Part shown: positions 24,935-34,528 of the stretch, in pieces
Layout of the letters: each line of letters begins with the position of its first letter
Position numbering within the stretch: the first letter of the stretch is position 1
Assembly (NCBI GenBank): GCA_036378535.1
Contig: DASUWH010000066.1
Location: 62,001-126,000 of the forward strand
Length of the DNA stretch: 64,000 nucleotides
Reading direction: 5' to 3'
DNA from: Gp1-AA122 sp036378535
GTDB lineage: Bacteria; Acidobacteriota; Terriglobia; Terriglobales; Acidobacteriaceae
Notes under the pieces: generated by a model
The model's input: only the letters and a program-made list of their open reading frames with translations
Told to the model about the DNA's origin: nothing
Databases searched by the model: none
Program-made: the position numbers and the translations under genes

Positions 24935-27900
24935 ATGTTTGTTGACTTCTTCATAAGGCGTCCGGTTTTTGCGACCGTTTGTGCTCTGCTGATTATCCTG
25001 GCGGGCGCGGTCGTGATTCCGACCTTGCCGGTGGCGCAGTTTCCGAGCCTCGCTCCCCCGCAAGTTTCCGTAAGCAGCGCTTACATTGGCGCCAGCGCGC
25101 AGACGGTCGAAACCGCCGTCACCCAGCCTCTCGAACAGCAGATCAACGGCGCCGAGGGCATGAAGTACATCACTTCCAGCAGCACCAATCAGGGCTTCAG
25201 CAACATTACTGTTACGTTTGATTTGAATCGTGATCCCGATCTGGCCTCCGTTGACATTCAGAATCGCGTGAACACGGCCATGGGCAGGTTGCCCAATGCG
25301 GTGAAGGCGACCGGCGTAACCATTGCCAAGTCATCGCAGAACTTCGTCTTTGGCGCTGCGGTTTATGCGCCCGATGGCAGATACGATCCTTTGTTCATTG
25401 ATAACTACCTGGATGTTTATGTGCGCGACGCGCTCAAGCGCGTACCCGGAGTGGCCGATGCCCAGACCTTCGGAGGCGGCCGCTACTCGATGAGGTTATG
25501 GCTGGATCCGGTACGAATGGCCGGGCGCGGGCTGACGGCCGACGACGCCGTGAATGCCCTCTCTGAGCAGAATGTCGAGATTGCCGCGGGCCAGGTTGGC
25601 CAGCCTCCCATCAAGATGGGACAGGCTTATCAGATCAGCGTGCGAGCGGTTGGCCGCCTCAGCGAACCGCCACAGTTCGAAAACATTATCCTCAAGTCCA
25701 ATGCAGACGGAACCCTGGTCCGGCTCCGCGACGTTGGGCACGCCGAACTTGGCGCCGAAGATTACGGATCGCAACTTCAATTCAACGGCTACCCGGCGGT
25801 AGGCATTTTCCTGACCCAGCTTTCTACCGCCAATGCTCTCGACGTCGACCGGCGGGCCATTGCCGAACTGGAGCGTCTTTCCAAACATTTTCCGCCAGGG
25901 CTGAAGTATCAGCTGGCCTTCGATACCACCGATGCGGTGGGCGAATCTATACGCGACGTTCTTAGCACCCTGCTCGAAGCCATTGGGCTGGTGATACTGG
26001 TCATATTTCTGTTCTTGGAAGATTGGCGCAGCACCGTTATTCCCTCCGTAACCATTCCCGTATCGCTGATCGGCACCTTCGCCTTCGTAAAGCTGCTGGG
26101 ATTTTCAATCAATACCCTCACCCTTTTCGGTATCACGCTAGCGACCGGATTGGTGGTGGACGACGCCATCGTCGTGATCGAAAACATTGAACGCCACATC
26201 CAGGAAGGGGAGCGCGATGCCACCCGGGCCGCCTCCGCAGCGATGAAGGAAGTGACCGGAGCTGTGATCGCGACTTCGCTGGTGCTGGTCGCGGTTTTTG
26301 TCCCCGTCGCATTCTTCCCCGGTACGACCGGGATCCTCTTCCGTCAATTCGCGCTTACCATTGCATTTTCTATTACAATTTCGGCCTTCAACGCATTGAC
26401 TCTTACTCCAGCCTTGTCCGCGCTGCTTCTCGGCCGCGAGCATGGACAAAAAGGATTCTTCTTTCGGAGCGTGGACCGCTTCGTAGCTGCCGTAACCAAC
26501 GGCTACCGGGCGGGGCTTCGTAAATTTCTGGGGTATCCGGTTTTGGCGACAATCCTGTTCTTTGCCGGACTCGGCTTGACTTACGTGGTCTTGCAACGCG
26601 TGCCCCGTGCATTTGTGCCCAACGAAGACCAAGGCTACCTGATCACCATCGTGCAGGCCCCAGCCGGAGCCTCGCTGCAATACACGCGCGGCATTTGCGA
26701 CCAGGTCAACGCGATCATGCAGCATGTTCCAGAGATCGAGAACGTGTTCGCCGTGGAAGGGTTCAGCTTCGCCGGAAGCGCCTCCAATCAAGGCTTGATA
26801 TTTGCCGGATTAAGACCTTACGCGCAGCGGAGGGGCCGGGAACACGCGGCCGAGGCCATCGTGAATCGCCTTCGCGGCCCTCTGTTTGGAGTCAACGGGG
26901 CGCTGGTCTTTCCGGTACTGCCACCGGCCGTGGATGGATTGGGCGCCTTCGGAGGATTTCAGTTCGAAGTCCAGGACCAGGGAGCCCACTCGCTGGAGAA
27001 TCTTGCCAGCGTTACCAATGATATCGTCCGGCAAGGGGGCGCGCGCAAAGACCTGGCCGGCTTGTTCACCCAGTTCACGGCGAATGATCCCCAGTTCCTG
27101 CTCACGATTGACCGCGAAAAGGCGAAAAGCCTGCATGTGTCCTTGCAGCAGATCACCGATACGCTGGGCGTTTACATGGGCTCGGCGTACGTCAACGATT
27201 TCGATTTCAACAACCGCTCCTATCGGGTTTACATCCAGGCAGACCAGCAATTCCGGTCCCGCTCCCAGGACCTCAAGCAGTTCTATGTGCGTTCCGACAA
27301 TGGCAGCATGGTTCCACTGGAGAACCTGATCTCTATCGAGCAGACGACGACTCCCCAGGTCATTACTCACTATAATCTTTTTCGCTCTGCGGAAATTGAT
27401 GGCTCGGCAGCGCCGGGAGTCAGTTCCGGGCAGGCCATCGCGGCGATGGACGACCTTAGCAAAAAGATTATGCCGCAAGGTTACGGCTATGAATGGACCG
27501 GAATTTCGCTCGAGGAGTTGGCCTCAGGTAGCACCGCTCTGATCCTTTTCGGGTTAGGCACACTGGTCGTCTATTTGACGTTATCCGCCCAGTACGAGAG
27601 CTTTGTACTGCCTTTTATCGTACTGCTCGCAGTGCCCATGGCGCTGCTGGGAGCGCTATCGGCGCAGTCGCTGCGGGGGTTGCAGAATGATGTTTATTGC
27701 CAGATCGGCCTCGTGATGCTGGTAGGTCTGTCCAGTAAGAATGCGATTCTGATCGTGGAGTTTGCCGAACAGTTGCGGGAGCGCGGCCTATCTATTCGAG
27801 ACGCCGCCGTTGAGGCGGCTCGCATTCGCTTACGGCCCATTCTGATGACTTCGTTTGCGTTCATTTTGGGCGTGGTGCCGCTCGTGATAGCAAGCGGGGC

Positions 27901-28048
27901 GGGCGAGGCCGGCCGGCACTCCGTAGGGACCACGGTTTTTGGCGGGATGATCATGTCGACCCTGCTCAATCTTTTCTTCATCCCGGTCCTGTACCTGATC
28001 ATCGAAGAATTTCGCGAGAGGCGTGGGGCCAAGGTACTTCGCGCCTGA
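24935..28048 (+). CDS. RND-family multidrug efflux permease (HAE1/AcrB type)
   Basis: 1037 residues, the standard length. Begins MFVDFFIRRPVFATVCALLI, has the pore-domain segments, LVVDDAIVVIENIERHI in helix 4 with the proton-relay aspartates, the second-repeat helix motif SSKNAILIVEFAEQL and a closing helix ending IPVLYLIIEEF. The proton-driven trimer would export drugs or lipophilic compounds. It follows its adaptor after a heptad element. Confidence 0.95.
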   Translation: MFVDFFIRRPVFATVCALLIILAGAVVIPTLPVAQFPSLAPPQVSVSSAYIGASAQTVETAVTQPLEQQINGAEGMKYITSSSTNQGFSNITVTFDLNRDPDLASVDIQNRVNTAMGRLPNAVKATGVTIAKSSQNFVFGAAVYAPDGRYDPLFIDNYLDVYVRDALKRVPGVADAQTFGGGRYSMRLWLDPVRMAGRGLTADDAVNALSEQNVEIAAGQVGQPPIKMGQAYQISVRAVGRLSEPPQFENIILKSNADGTLVRLRDVGHAELGAEDYGSQLQFNGYPAVGIFLTQLSTANALDVDRRAIAELERLSKHFPPGLKYQLAFDTTDAVGESIRDVLSTLLEAIGLVILVIFLFLEDWRSTVIPSVTIPVSLIGTFAFVKLLGFSINTLTLFGITLATGLVVDDAIVVIENIERHIQEGERDATRAASAAMKEVTGAVIATSLVLVAVFVPVAFFPGTTGILFRQFALTIAFSITISAFNALTLTPALSALLLGREHGQKGFFFRSVDRFVAAVTNGYRAGLRKFLGYPVLATILFFAGLGLTYVVLQRVPRAFVPNEDQGYLITIVQAPAGASLQYTRGICDQVNAIMQHVPEIENVFAVEGFSFAGSASNQGLIFAGLRPYAQRRGREHAAEAIVNRLRGPLFGVNGALVFPVLPPAVDGLGAFGGFQFEVQDQGAHSLENLASVTNDIVRQGGARKDLAGLFTQFTANDPQFLLTIDREKAKSLHVSLQQITDTLGVYMGSAYVNDFDFNNRSYRVYIQADQQFRSRSQDLKQFYVRSDNGSMVPLENLISIEQTTTPQVITHYNLFRSAEIDGSAAPGVSSGQAIAAMDDLSKKIMPQGYGYEWTGISLEELASGSTALILFGLGTLVVYLTLSAQYESFVLPFIVLLAVPMALLGALSAQSLRGLQNDVYCQIGLVMLVGLSSKNAILIVEFAEQLRERGLSIRDAAVEAARIRLRPILMTSFAFILGVVPLVIASGAGEAGRHSVGTTVFGGMIMSTLLNLFFIPVLYLIIEEFRERRGAKVLRA

Positions 28049-28073
28049 GCCCATACCTTTGAAACACAGTCGC

Positions 28074-28928
28074 ATGCAACCGAAAAGGCAATTCAAATCG
28101 GTGCTGAGGAGAGCCTCTGTTCTGCTCTCGACCCTATTCCTGGCGAACATCCTGACCAGCCGCACCGCGGTTGCCCAGGATAACTACGAAATCCAGGTCT
28201 ATGGCTCGGAGACGGTGGCTGCTGGCGACACCATGGTGGAACTGCACAGCAATTTCACCGCGACAGGGCAAAAGACCGTCGTCGACGATGTAAGTCCGAG
28301 TAATCACGCCGAGCATGAAACCCTGGAGATAACTCACGGCTTCAACAACTGGTTTGAAACCGGCTTTTATGTCTTCACCAGTATCCAGCCCAACCAAGGA
28401 TGGCAATGGGTGGGAGATCACATTCGTCCGCGGGTGCGCGTTCCTGAGTCCTGGCACTGGCCGGTGGGCGTAAGTCTCTCGACCGAGATCGGCTATGTGC
28501 GCCGGCAATTTGCTTCCGATACCTGGACTATGGAACTGCGTCCCATTGTCGACCGGCAGATCGGGCCCTGGTATCTGGCGTTCAATCCGGCCTTGGAACG
28601 CTCCTTCCACGGCTCCAGTGTTAATCAAGGGGTGGAATTCTCTCCCGCCCTGAAATTCAGTTATAACTTCAGCAAACAGATAGCGGGCGGGCTCGAGTAT
28701 TACGGTTCGACAGGTCCTCTCTTCAGCCCGGATGCTTTTGACCAAGAGTCACATCAATTCTTCCCCACCATTGACCTGAATGTCTCGCCTGTATGGGAGA
28801 TTAATTTCGGGGTAGGAGTCGGGGTGACCCGCTCAACCGATCACCTCATCATTAAGACCATTATAGGGAGAAGATTCTCCTGGCCCCACCGCAGCGTTAA
28901 GGGATCGTTGCCTGTATCAGCCCCGTAA
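28074..28928 (+). CDS. Secreted beta-rich protein downstream of RND pump
   Basis: 284 residues from the ATG at 28074, 25 bases after the permease stop; a start at 28023 overlapping the permease is less likely. Signal peptide (SVLLSTLFLANILTSRTAVAQ), then alternating strands with aromatic ends (NWFETGFYVFTSI, WHWPVGVSLSTEIGYV, QIAGGLEYYGS), typical of a small outer-membrane barrel. It may be an outer-membrane part of the RND system, although it is not a TolC-type channel. Confidence 0.75.
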   Translation: MQPKRQFKSVLRRASVLLSTLFLANILTSRTAVAQDNYEIQVYGSETVAAGDTMVELHSNFTATGQKTVVDDVSPSNHAEHETLEITHGFNNWFETGFYVFTSIQPNQGWQWVGDHIRPRVRVPESWHWPVGVSLSTEIGYVRRQFASDTWTMELRPIVDRQIGPWYLAFNPALERSFHGSSVNQGVEFSPALKFSYNFSKQIAGGLEYYGSTGPLFSPDAFDQESHQFFPTIDLNVSPVWEINFGVGVGVTRSTDHLIIKTIIGRRFSWPHRSVKGSLPVSAP

Positions 28929-29709
28929 GCACGGACGCGTAGGAATCTCAAAAATATCTTTCGCCGGAGATGTGGCCGAGACGGTATCGACCTCTGGACA
29001 CACTTTCGACAAGTGCGCCGGCTTACTTGTGCTTCTTCGCTGCCGGGGCATCAAGCACATGTCCGGTTTGGTCGTCGAGCACATACTCCTTGTTTCCTGG
29101 AACCCGGAGATAGCTGCCGTGTTTGGCGGTGCAATAATATGCACATTCGGTATCACTGCTCCCGCTCAACATATGGTGGCGACTGCCACATTAGGCGTCG
29201 TTCACGACAGCGATGAAGGTTCGCCATGGTGACTTACATCCGCGTCCCTTGCAGAGATGTCGCTCTGAGGCGGTAGCGTAGGAGGGTTGCTCATTCTTGG
29301 CCCGTTCTATCAGGCCGCTTGGCCACTGTGAGACAGCATGGGAGGGCGAATCCAACGAAGAATTGGATTGTGCTTTGGCTATGCTCAGAACCTAGGAATG
29401 CCAATACCGCAACGTGCGCAGATATGCGTAAAGTAGCGGGTCAATTCCCAAATCCTCCAGATCAAACACACCTAACCCAGCCAAAATGCTTACCTGCAAG
29501 AAAGGACAGCCCCACGGAGGAGGTCATAACTCCCATAGGGAAGGACCCCGTGTTCCTGTTTTTGTACACTCCTGACTCGCTTTCCCGTTTTTGTGAGTAT
29601 TGTTAAGCAGCAGTAATAAAGATGGAGACGTTTGTGAAGTTCCCGCATATAATCCCTTCTGCACAGCTGTATCACTGAGGGTCCGAGAGCAAGGAGAAAT
29701 GAAAGGTAC
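28929..29709. other. Long gene-poor stretch
   Basis: Apart from a possible small protein at 29023-29172 (minus), no convincing gene is seen. Frames at 28972-29232 and 29319-29606 (plus) lack ribosome-binding sites and family features. The stretch separates the RND cluster from an accessory section and may hold decayed sequence. Confidence 0.4.
29023..29172 (-). pseudogene. Possible small protein or decayed copy of a cysteine-containing secreted family
   Basis: A 49-residue frame beginning MLSGSSDTECAYYCTAKHGS and continuing YLRVPGNKEYVLDDQTG resembles the core of the secreted protein at 43414-43794 (AEECTRTC...GAGYVLVAGEKTYKL). No signal peptide or ribosome-binding site is present and an in-frame stop lies six codons before the ATG. 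It is either a remnant or a very small intracellular protein. Confidence 0.35.
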
Positions 29710-29943
29710 ATGCCAAATCTATCTAAGACGGTGAACGAGTTACGAAGTGAACGCAATCGGCTGGCGAAGGAACTTGACCAACTCGATGAGGCTATCTCTG
29801 TCCTCTCCGGGTTAGGCAAGAATGGCGGGGGGCGGCGCGGCGGTAAGCGCAGGCTATCCGCGGCGGCTCGGAAGAGAATTGCCGACGCGCAGAAAGCTCG
29901 CTGGGCGAAGTGGAAAGCCAAGCAGCAGAAGAGAGCGGCCTAG
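29710..29943 (+). CDS. Small coiled-coil protein with basic C-terminus
   Basis: 77 residues: a helical, heptad-like N-terminus (TVNELRSERNRLAKELDQLD), a Gly/Arg linker (GKNGGGRRGGKRR) and a basic helix LSAAARKRIADAQKARWAKW. The architecture (coiled coil, AT-hook-like linker, basic helix) suggests DNA or RNA binding, but the function is unknown. A related-looking protein is encoded on the other strand at 30035-30298. Confidence 0.7.
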   Translation: MPNLSKTVNELRSERNRLAKELDQLDEAISVLSGLGKNGGGRRGGKRRLSAAARKRIADAQKARWAKWKAKQQKRAA

Positions 29944-30034
29944 CCGACAGCAATTCTTTTTTGGCAGTGAAGCGTCTGGCGTAACCGTCCAACCGCACGC
30001 ACATGCGGGTGAACGGTTACGCTTCGACTGCCCC

Positions 30035-30298
30035 TCAAGAATTTCTCCCCGCGCGAACGCGACGACTCACGGCTGGGAATGGAATCAGCTCTCCGTTATT
30101 TGCGCCGACTGCAGGTTTCGTCCACGCATCAGAAATCAAGGGTTTATTCTTGGCTGGCGCAGAGACGCGTTTTCTGCGTGGCTGGGTTCGTGTCCCTTTT
30201 TGGCGATACCTTCTTTGCAGCGCCTCCAATGCTGAGATAGCCGTTTCGAGGGCCCGCCTTTTGTCTTTCAGTTCGATCAGGATCGTCTCGAGATTCAA
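30035..30298 (-). CDS. Small protein with coiled-coil start, related in layout to 29710-29943
   Basis: 87 residues from a TTG at 30298 preceded by GGGAGG; another TTG at 30310 is possible. LNLETILIELKDKRRALETA predicts a helix, followed by basic QPRRKRVSAPAKNKP. The C-terminal 40 residues look less coding-like. Convergent with its apparent relative at 29710-29943. It may be a diverged copy. Confidence 0.45.
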   Translation of the reverse strand: MNLETILIELKDKRRALETAISALEALQRRYRQKGTRTQPRRKRVSAPAKNKPLISDAWTKPAVGANNGELIPFPAVSRRVRAGRNS

Positions 30299-30370
30299 GC
30301 TTCCTCCCAACTACTCGGACCTCACCCTTCCTAACACACTTGGGGACGTTTGGTGACACGGCACCAGTTT

Positions 30371-30390
30371 TTGTTCCAAATTCAGAACAA
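30371..30390. promoter_or_regulatory. 20-base inverted repeat, probable operator (copy 2)
   Basis: TTGTTCCAAATTCAGAACAA, the same half-sites and spacing as at 2361-2380. It lies 73 bases before the PfkB-type kinase start and about 70 bases before the start of the opposite small gene. Confidence 0.5.
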
Positions 30391-30462
30391 GACGGGTTTT
30401 GGCGAATCCCCATTCCGGGGTTATTATTCCGAGCGAAAAATCTGACCAAGAGAGTTGGCCGC

Positions 30463-31350
30463 GTGCAGGCGATCAGCGTTGGCGAGGTGCTCTGGGACGT
30501 GGTCGGTGGTGCCGAACACCTGGGCGGTGCCCCTTTCAACTTCGCAGTACACCTTCGGAATCTAGGACATAGTGTCCAGTTCGTGAGTGCTGTCGGCACC
30601 GATTCTCGGGGCCATGAGATCCTGCGCCACATGGAACGATCGGGCTTGCCGACCCGTCATGTTCGTCAGCTCGCCGAATACCCTACCGGCACGGCATCGG
30701 TGGTCTTAGACAACATCGGGCAGCCCCGGTTTGTAATCAACCACCCCGCCGCATACGACTTTCCGGATCTCCCGGACGGCGCGTCCGACCAACTCTGCTC
30801 CCTGCGCCCAGATCTCGTCTACTTCGGCACCCTGTTCCAAATGAGCCAGAAGGCTCGGGCCGTCACTCGGAAGCTCTTGCAAGGCTGCGCTGGAGCCCGG
30901 CGTTTCTACGACGTCAACCTCCGGGCCGATTCTTTTGAACCAGCCCTGGTTCGCCAACTGATGCGGGAGGCGACTGTTGTAAAAGTCAACGATGACGAAG
31001 TCGCAACGATTACTTCCATGTTTGGAACCCCTTTGGGATCGCTCGAACAATTTTGCCGTAGCTACTCAGACGAGTTCGGATGGGAAGCGGTGTGCGTGAC
31101 TCGCGGGGCGCAAGGATGCGTTCTGCTGCTCGGCGACACCTTTGTTGCCAGACCAGGCTATGCGGTGCAGGTCGCGGATACGATTGGCGCCGGAGACGCT
31201 TTCGCGGCTGCCTTTGCTCATGGGCTGGTGAGCGGATGGGAGCCGGGCAGAATCGCTGACTTTTCCAACAGGGTGGGAGCCTTGGTGGCCAGCCGCGCCG
31301 GCGCAACCCCCGCCTGGACCCTGGAGGACGCCGCCACACTCCAGCCTTAA
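30463..31350 (+). CDS. PfkB-family sugar kinase, fructokinase-like
   Basis: 295 residues from a GTG at 30463 (AISVGEVLWDVVGGAEHLGG); the frame runs back to 30340 but that part looks non-coding. PfkB motifs: GGAPFNFAVHLRNLG near the N-terminus, and DTIGAGDAFAAAFAHGL, where GAGD holds the catalytic aspartate and anion hole. YDVNLRADSF and VKVNDDEVATI suit fructokinase-type members. It would phosphorylate fructose or a similar sugar with ATP. Confidence 0.88.
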   Translation: MQAISVGEVLWDVVGGAEHLGGAPFNFAVHLRNLGHSVQFVSAVGTDSRGHEILRHMERSGLPTRHVRQLAEYPTGTASVVLDNIGQPRFVINHPAAYDFPDLPDGASDQLCSLRPDLVYFGTLFQMSQKARAVTRKLLQGCAGARRFYDVNLRADSFEPALVRQLMREATVVKVNDDEVATITSMFGTPLGSLEQFCRSYSDEFGWEAVCVTRGAQGCVLLLGDTFVARPGYAVQVADTIGAGDAFAAAFAHGLVSGWEPGRIADFSNRVGALVASRAGATPAWTLEDAATLQP

Positions 31351-31390
31351 CCACTCCCACCATCGCCCTATCAAGCGAGTACGGCCTCTT

Positions 31391-31418
31391 TTGAAAAGGC
31401 TGCCCGGACCGCTATAAT
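31391..31418 (+). promoter_or_regulatory. Sigma-70-type promoter of the CocE/S15 hydrolase gene
   Basis: TTGAAA, 16 bases, TATAAT; about 30 bases before the ATG at 31449, which has GGGGAG as ribosome-binding site. Confidence 0.6.
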
Positions 31419-31448
31419 CGCGCGTCACTTTTCTGCCTGGGGAGAGCA

Positions 31449-33338
31449 ATGTCGAAGATTGCACTGATTTTCCTGGCTTTATGCTTCGCCCTCGTCTTTT
31501 GTACAGCCCAGGCTGACCAACAGGCTGCGCTGCCTCCCAAATTCACTCGCACCGAAGTCATGATTCCCATGCGCGACGGAGTGCGCCTGCAGACCGTGTT
31601 TTTCGCGCCTACCGAGCAATCACAACCCTTGCCCATTCTGCTGCAGCGCACCCCGTATGGGGTTCCAGATAATGACCAGTTTCTGCAAAAGAGCGCTGGC
31701 TTCCATGAGTTGGTTGCCGATGGTTATATCTTTGTCTTTCAAAACTTGCGCGGACGGTTCAAATCAGAGGGAACGTTCAACATGTCGTCTGCGCCGGAAG
31801 ACAAATCGAATCCAAACAGCACCAGCGAAGGAACGGATGCGTTTGACACGATCGACTGGCTCGTTAAGAACGTGCCTAAGAACAACGGAAAGGTAGGCAT
31901 CTTTGGTGTCTCCTATGTCGGCCTGACAGCCGCGCTCAGCCTGCTCGATCCGCACCCCGCCCTCAAGGCGGTCTCCGAGCAGGCGTCTCCTGCAGACCAG
32001 TGGATGAACGACGATTTCCATCGCTACGGCGCCTTTCGCCTCAGCTACGGCTTCGAATATTCGGTGATGGAGCAGTCCGACAAGAACGCCAATACCCATT
32101 TCAAGTTCGACACCTATGACACTTACGATTGGTATTTGAAACTCGGTCCGTTATCGAACGCCAATGCGGAATTCCTGCATGGCCGGATACCCGCCTGGAA
32201 CCAGTTCCTCGAGCACCCGAATTACGATCACTTTTGGAAGAAGGAGGCCTTTACCAATACCTTTCACCAGGCTTCTGTACCAATCTTGAATGTGGCGGGT
32301 TGGTGGGATCAGGAAGATCCCTGGGGGCCGTGGAAGATTTATTCCACACTGGCTGGCAACGATCCCAACCATAACGACTTCATGGTTGCCGGCCCTTGGA
32401 ATCACGGTGGATGGTGGCTCAAGGACGGATCAACGCTGGGGTTGATCCCTTTCGGCAATCACAATACTGCGCTGGAATTTCGCGAAAACGTCGAGGCGCT
32501 CTTCTTTCGCTATTACCTCCATGGCGAAGGTCAGCCCTTTAGCTGGGCAGTCAAGACCTTCGAAACAGGTTCGAACACCTGGAGAACCTACGACCGTTGG
32601 CCGCCTTCAGGAGCGCAAGCGACGAATCTGTATCTTGAAGCCAACGGGGAACTGTCGTTCGACTCCGTCGCGCACGGTGGCGAGTACCGCGAATATGTGT
32701 CGGATCCTGGGAATCCGGTTCCCTATCGTCCACGACCGATTTCCCCCACCTACCCCGGAGGAGACTGGCCCTATTGGGAGACCGATGACCAGCGCTTTAT
32801 CGACCACCGGCCCGACGTTTTGACCTTCCAGACTATGCCTCTCGATCACGACGTCCCGGTGGCTGGTGACTTAATGGCCGATCTGTTTGCCTCCACCTCG
32901 GGCACCGATAGTGACTGGGTGGTGAAACTGATCGATGTTTACCCGGAAAACTACGAAGCCAAAGATCTGGATAAACAAGGCGGTCCGGCACCCGGCCAAT
33001 ATGGAAAAAGCCTGAGCGGATATCAATTGATGATCGCCGGCGAAGTGATGCGCGGCCGCTTTCGGACCAACTGGGAAAAGCCCGAACCGCTGGTCGCGGG
33101 AAAGATAACCGAATTCAAAATCCCGCTGCGCAGCCATGATCACGTCTTCCTCAAAGGCCATCGCATCATGGTGCAGATCCAAAGCACCTGGTTCCCGGTC
33201 ATCGATCGCAACCCGCAGCAGTTTGTGCCCAATATCTACCAGGCGAAGGCATCCGACTATATCGTCGCAACCCAGCGCGTGTACTGCACGCCGGCAGCGC
33301 CGTCTCATATCGTGTTGCCGGTACTCAAGACGCAGTAG
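31449..33338 (+). CDS. Secreted CocE/NonD-type alpha/beta hydrolase (peptidase S15 family)
   Basis: 629 residues with a signal peptide (KIALIFLALCFALVFCTAQA). Catalytic triad positions are visible: nucleophile in FGVSYVG, aspartate in VAGWWDQED and histidine in AGPWNHGGWW. A C-terminal beta-jelly-roll (FDSVAHGGEYREYVSDPGN onward, with SDWVVKLIDVYPE and GHRIMVQIQSTWFP) matches X-Pro dipeptidyl-peptidase and alpha-amino-acid ester hydrolase relatives. It would cleave acyl or peptide bonds outside the cytoplasm; the true substrate is unknown. Confidence 0.92.
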   Translation: MSKIALIFLALCFALVFCTAQADQQAALPPKFTRTEVMIPMRDGVRLQTVFFAPTEQSQPLPILLQRTPYGVPDNDQFLQKSAGFHELVADGYIFVFQNLRGRFKSEGTFNMSSAPEDKSNPNSTSEGTDAFDTIDWLVKNVPKNNGKVGIFGVSYVGLTAALSLLDPHPALKAVSEQASPADQWMNDDFHRYGAFRLSYGFEYSVMEQSDKNANTHFKFDTYDTYDWYLKLGPLSNANAEFLHGRIPAWNQFLEHPNYDHFWKKEAFTNTFHQASVPILNVAGWWDQEDPWGPWKIYSTLAGNDPNHNDFMVAGPWNHGGWWLKDGSTLGLIPFGNHNTALEFRENVEALFFRYYLHGEGQPFSWAVKTFETGSNTWRTYDRWPPSGAQATNLYLEANGELSFDSVAHGGEYREYVSDPGNPVPYRPRPISPTYPGGDWPYWETDDQRFIDHRPDVLTFQTMPLDHDVPVAGDLMADLFASTSGTDSDWVVKLIDVYPENYEAKDLDKQGGPAPGQYGKSLSGYQLMIAGEVMRGRFRTNWEKPEPLVAGKITEFKIPLRSHDHVFLKGHRIMVQIQSTWFPVIDRNPQQFVPNIYQAKASDYIVATQRVYCTPAAPSHIVLPVLKTQ

Positions 33339-33352
33339 CTTTTGCCCATACG

Positions 33353-33425
33353 AAGAGGCGAGAAGGATTCGCAAGCCGCGTTCAACTTTCGAAACGTGAC
33401 TCGCAAGATCGCTTCTCGCCCCGCA
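33353..33425. other. Inverted repeat between convergent genes
   Basis: GGCGAGAAG and CTTCTCGCC arms about 50 bases apart between the hydrolase stop and the convergent alcohol dehydrogenase stop. There is no T tract, so a terminator role is uncertain. Confidence 0.3.
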
Positions 33426-33454
33426 GAGATGCTCTTCTATCTCAGACTGTGGCC

Positions 33455-34528
33455 TTAGGCCGCTGTCGTCGACTTCCTGAATGCCCTGGACTCTTGCTCT
33501 CCGATTCCGAGCACTACCCGCCCATTGACCTTTCCGGTCTTGAGCCGCGCAAAAATGTCGTTGATGGATGGGAGCGGTTGCGTCTCGATGGTGGCTCTCA
33601 CCTTGCCTTCGGCGGCAAATGTCAGCGCCTCTTCCAGATCGAGGCGCGTGCCCACAATCGACCCTCGAACGGTGTAGCGGTTCAGCACCACGTCGAAAAT
33701 AGAAACCGGGAACTCTCCCGGAGGAAGGCCATTGAGCACGCACGTGCCGCCGCGACGAAGCATGCCGATCGCCTGCTTGAACGCGATGGTCGAAACCGCC
33801 GTCACCAGCACCCCGTGCGCGCCGCCAATCTGTTTCTGAATTTCCGTAGGCGGGTCCTGGGTCTTGGCATCAATAGCGATCTCGGCTCCGAGTTTCCGTG
33901 CTAACGCGGTTTTCTCCGGGCCCAAATCCACCGCGGCCACATGCATTCCCATGGCCTTGGCGTACTGGATGGCAACATGCCCCAGACCTCCAGCCCCTGA
34001 AATCACGACCCACTCGCCCGGCCGCGTCTCGGTCTCCTTCAAACCCTTGTAGGTGGTGACGCCCGCACAAAGAATCGGCGCCGCATCGACAAAGGAAAGA
34101 CTCTCCGGAATTCTCCCCAGGTAATCCGCCTGCGCCAGAGCATACTGCGCAAAACTGCCGTTTACCGAGTACCCGGAGTTCTTCTGCTCCAGACAAAGTG
34201 TTTCCCAGCCCGAAAGGCAAAACTCACAATGCCCGCAGGCGCTGTGCAGCCACGCGATGCCGACGCGGTCGCCTTTCTGCAGATGACTAACCCCGGGGCC
34301 GAGCGCGACTACTACTCCGGCGCCCTCGTGCCCGGGAATGAACGGAAGAGTGGGTTTCACCGGCCAGTCGCCGTCGGCCGCGTGCAAGTCGGTGTGGCAG
34401 ACACCACTGGCCATGATTTCCACCAGGGCCTGTCCCGGGCCCGGCTTGGGGACGGGAACTTCTCGCACCGCCAGGGGCTCACCGAACTTCTCCACGACTG
34501 CTGCTTGCATAGTTTTAGGAATGGACAT
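33455..34528 (-). CDS. Zinc-dependent alcohol dehydrogenase
   Basis: 357 residues of the medium-chain dehydrogenase family. Catalytic zinc ligands in GVCHTDLHAADGDW and GHEGAG; structural zinc cysteines in CGHCEFCLSGWETLC; NAD-binding GAGGLGHVAIQYA. Resembles AdhP-type enzymes that interconvert primary alcohols and aldehydes with NAD. GGAGG lies seven bases before the ATG at 34528. Single gene, convergent with the S15-type hydrolase. Confidence 0.93.
   Translation of the reverse strand: MSIPKTMQAAVVEKFGEPLAVREVPVPKPGPGQALVEIMASGVCHTDLHAADGDWPVKPTLPFIPGHEGAGVVVALGPGVSHLQKGDRVGIAWLHSACGHCEFCLSGWETLCLEQKNSGYSVNGSFAQYALAQADYLGRIPESLSFVDAAPILCAGVTTYKGLKETETRPGEWVVISGAGGLGHVAIQYAKAMGMHVAAVDLGPEKTALARKLGAEIAIDAKTQDPPTEIQKQIGGAHGVLVTAVSTIAFKQAIGMLRRGGTCVLNGLPPGEFPVSIFDVVLNRYTVRGSIVGTRLDLEEALTFAAEGKVRATIETQPLPSINDIFARLKTGKVNGRVVLGIGEQESRAFRKSTTAA

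Noticed and set aside
29319..29606. 95-residue frame on the plus strand
   Set aside because: No ribosome-binding site, low-complexity polar composition, and no recognisable feature.
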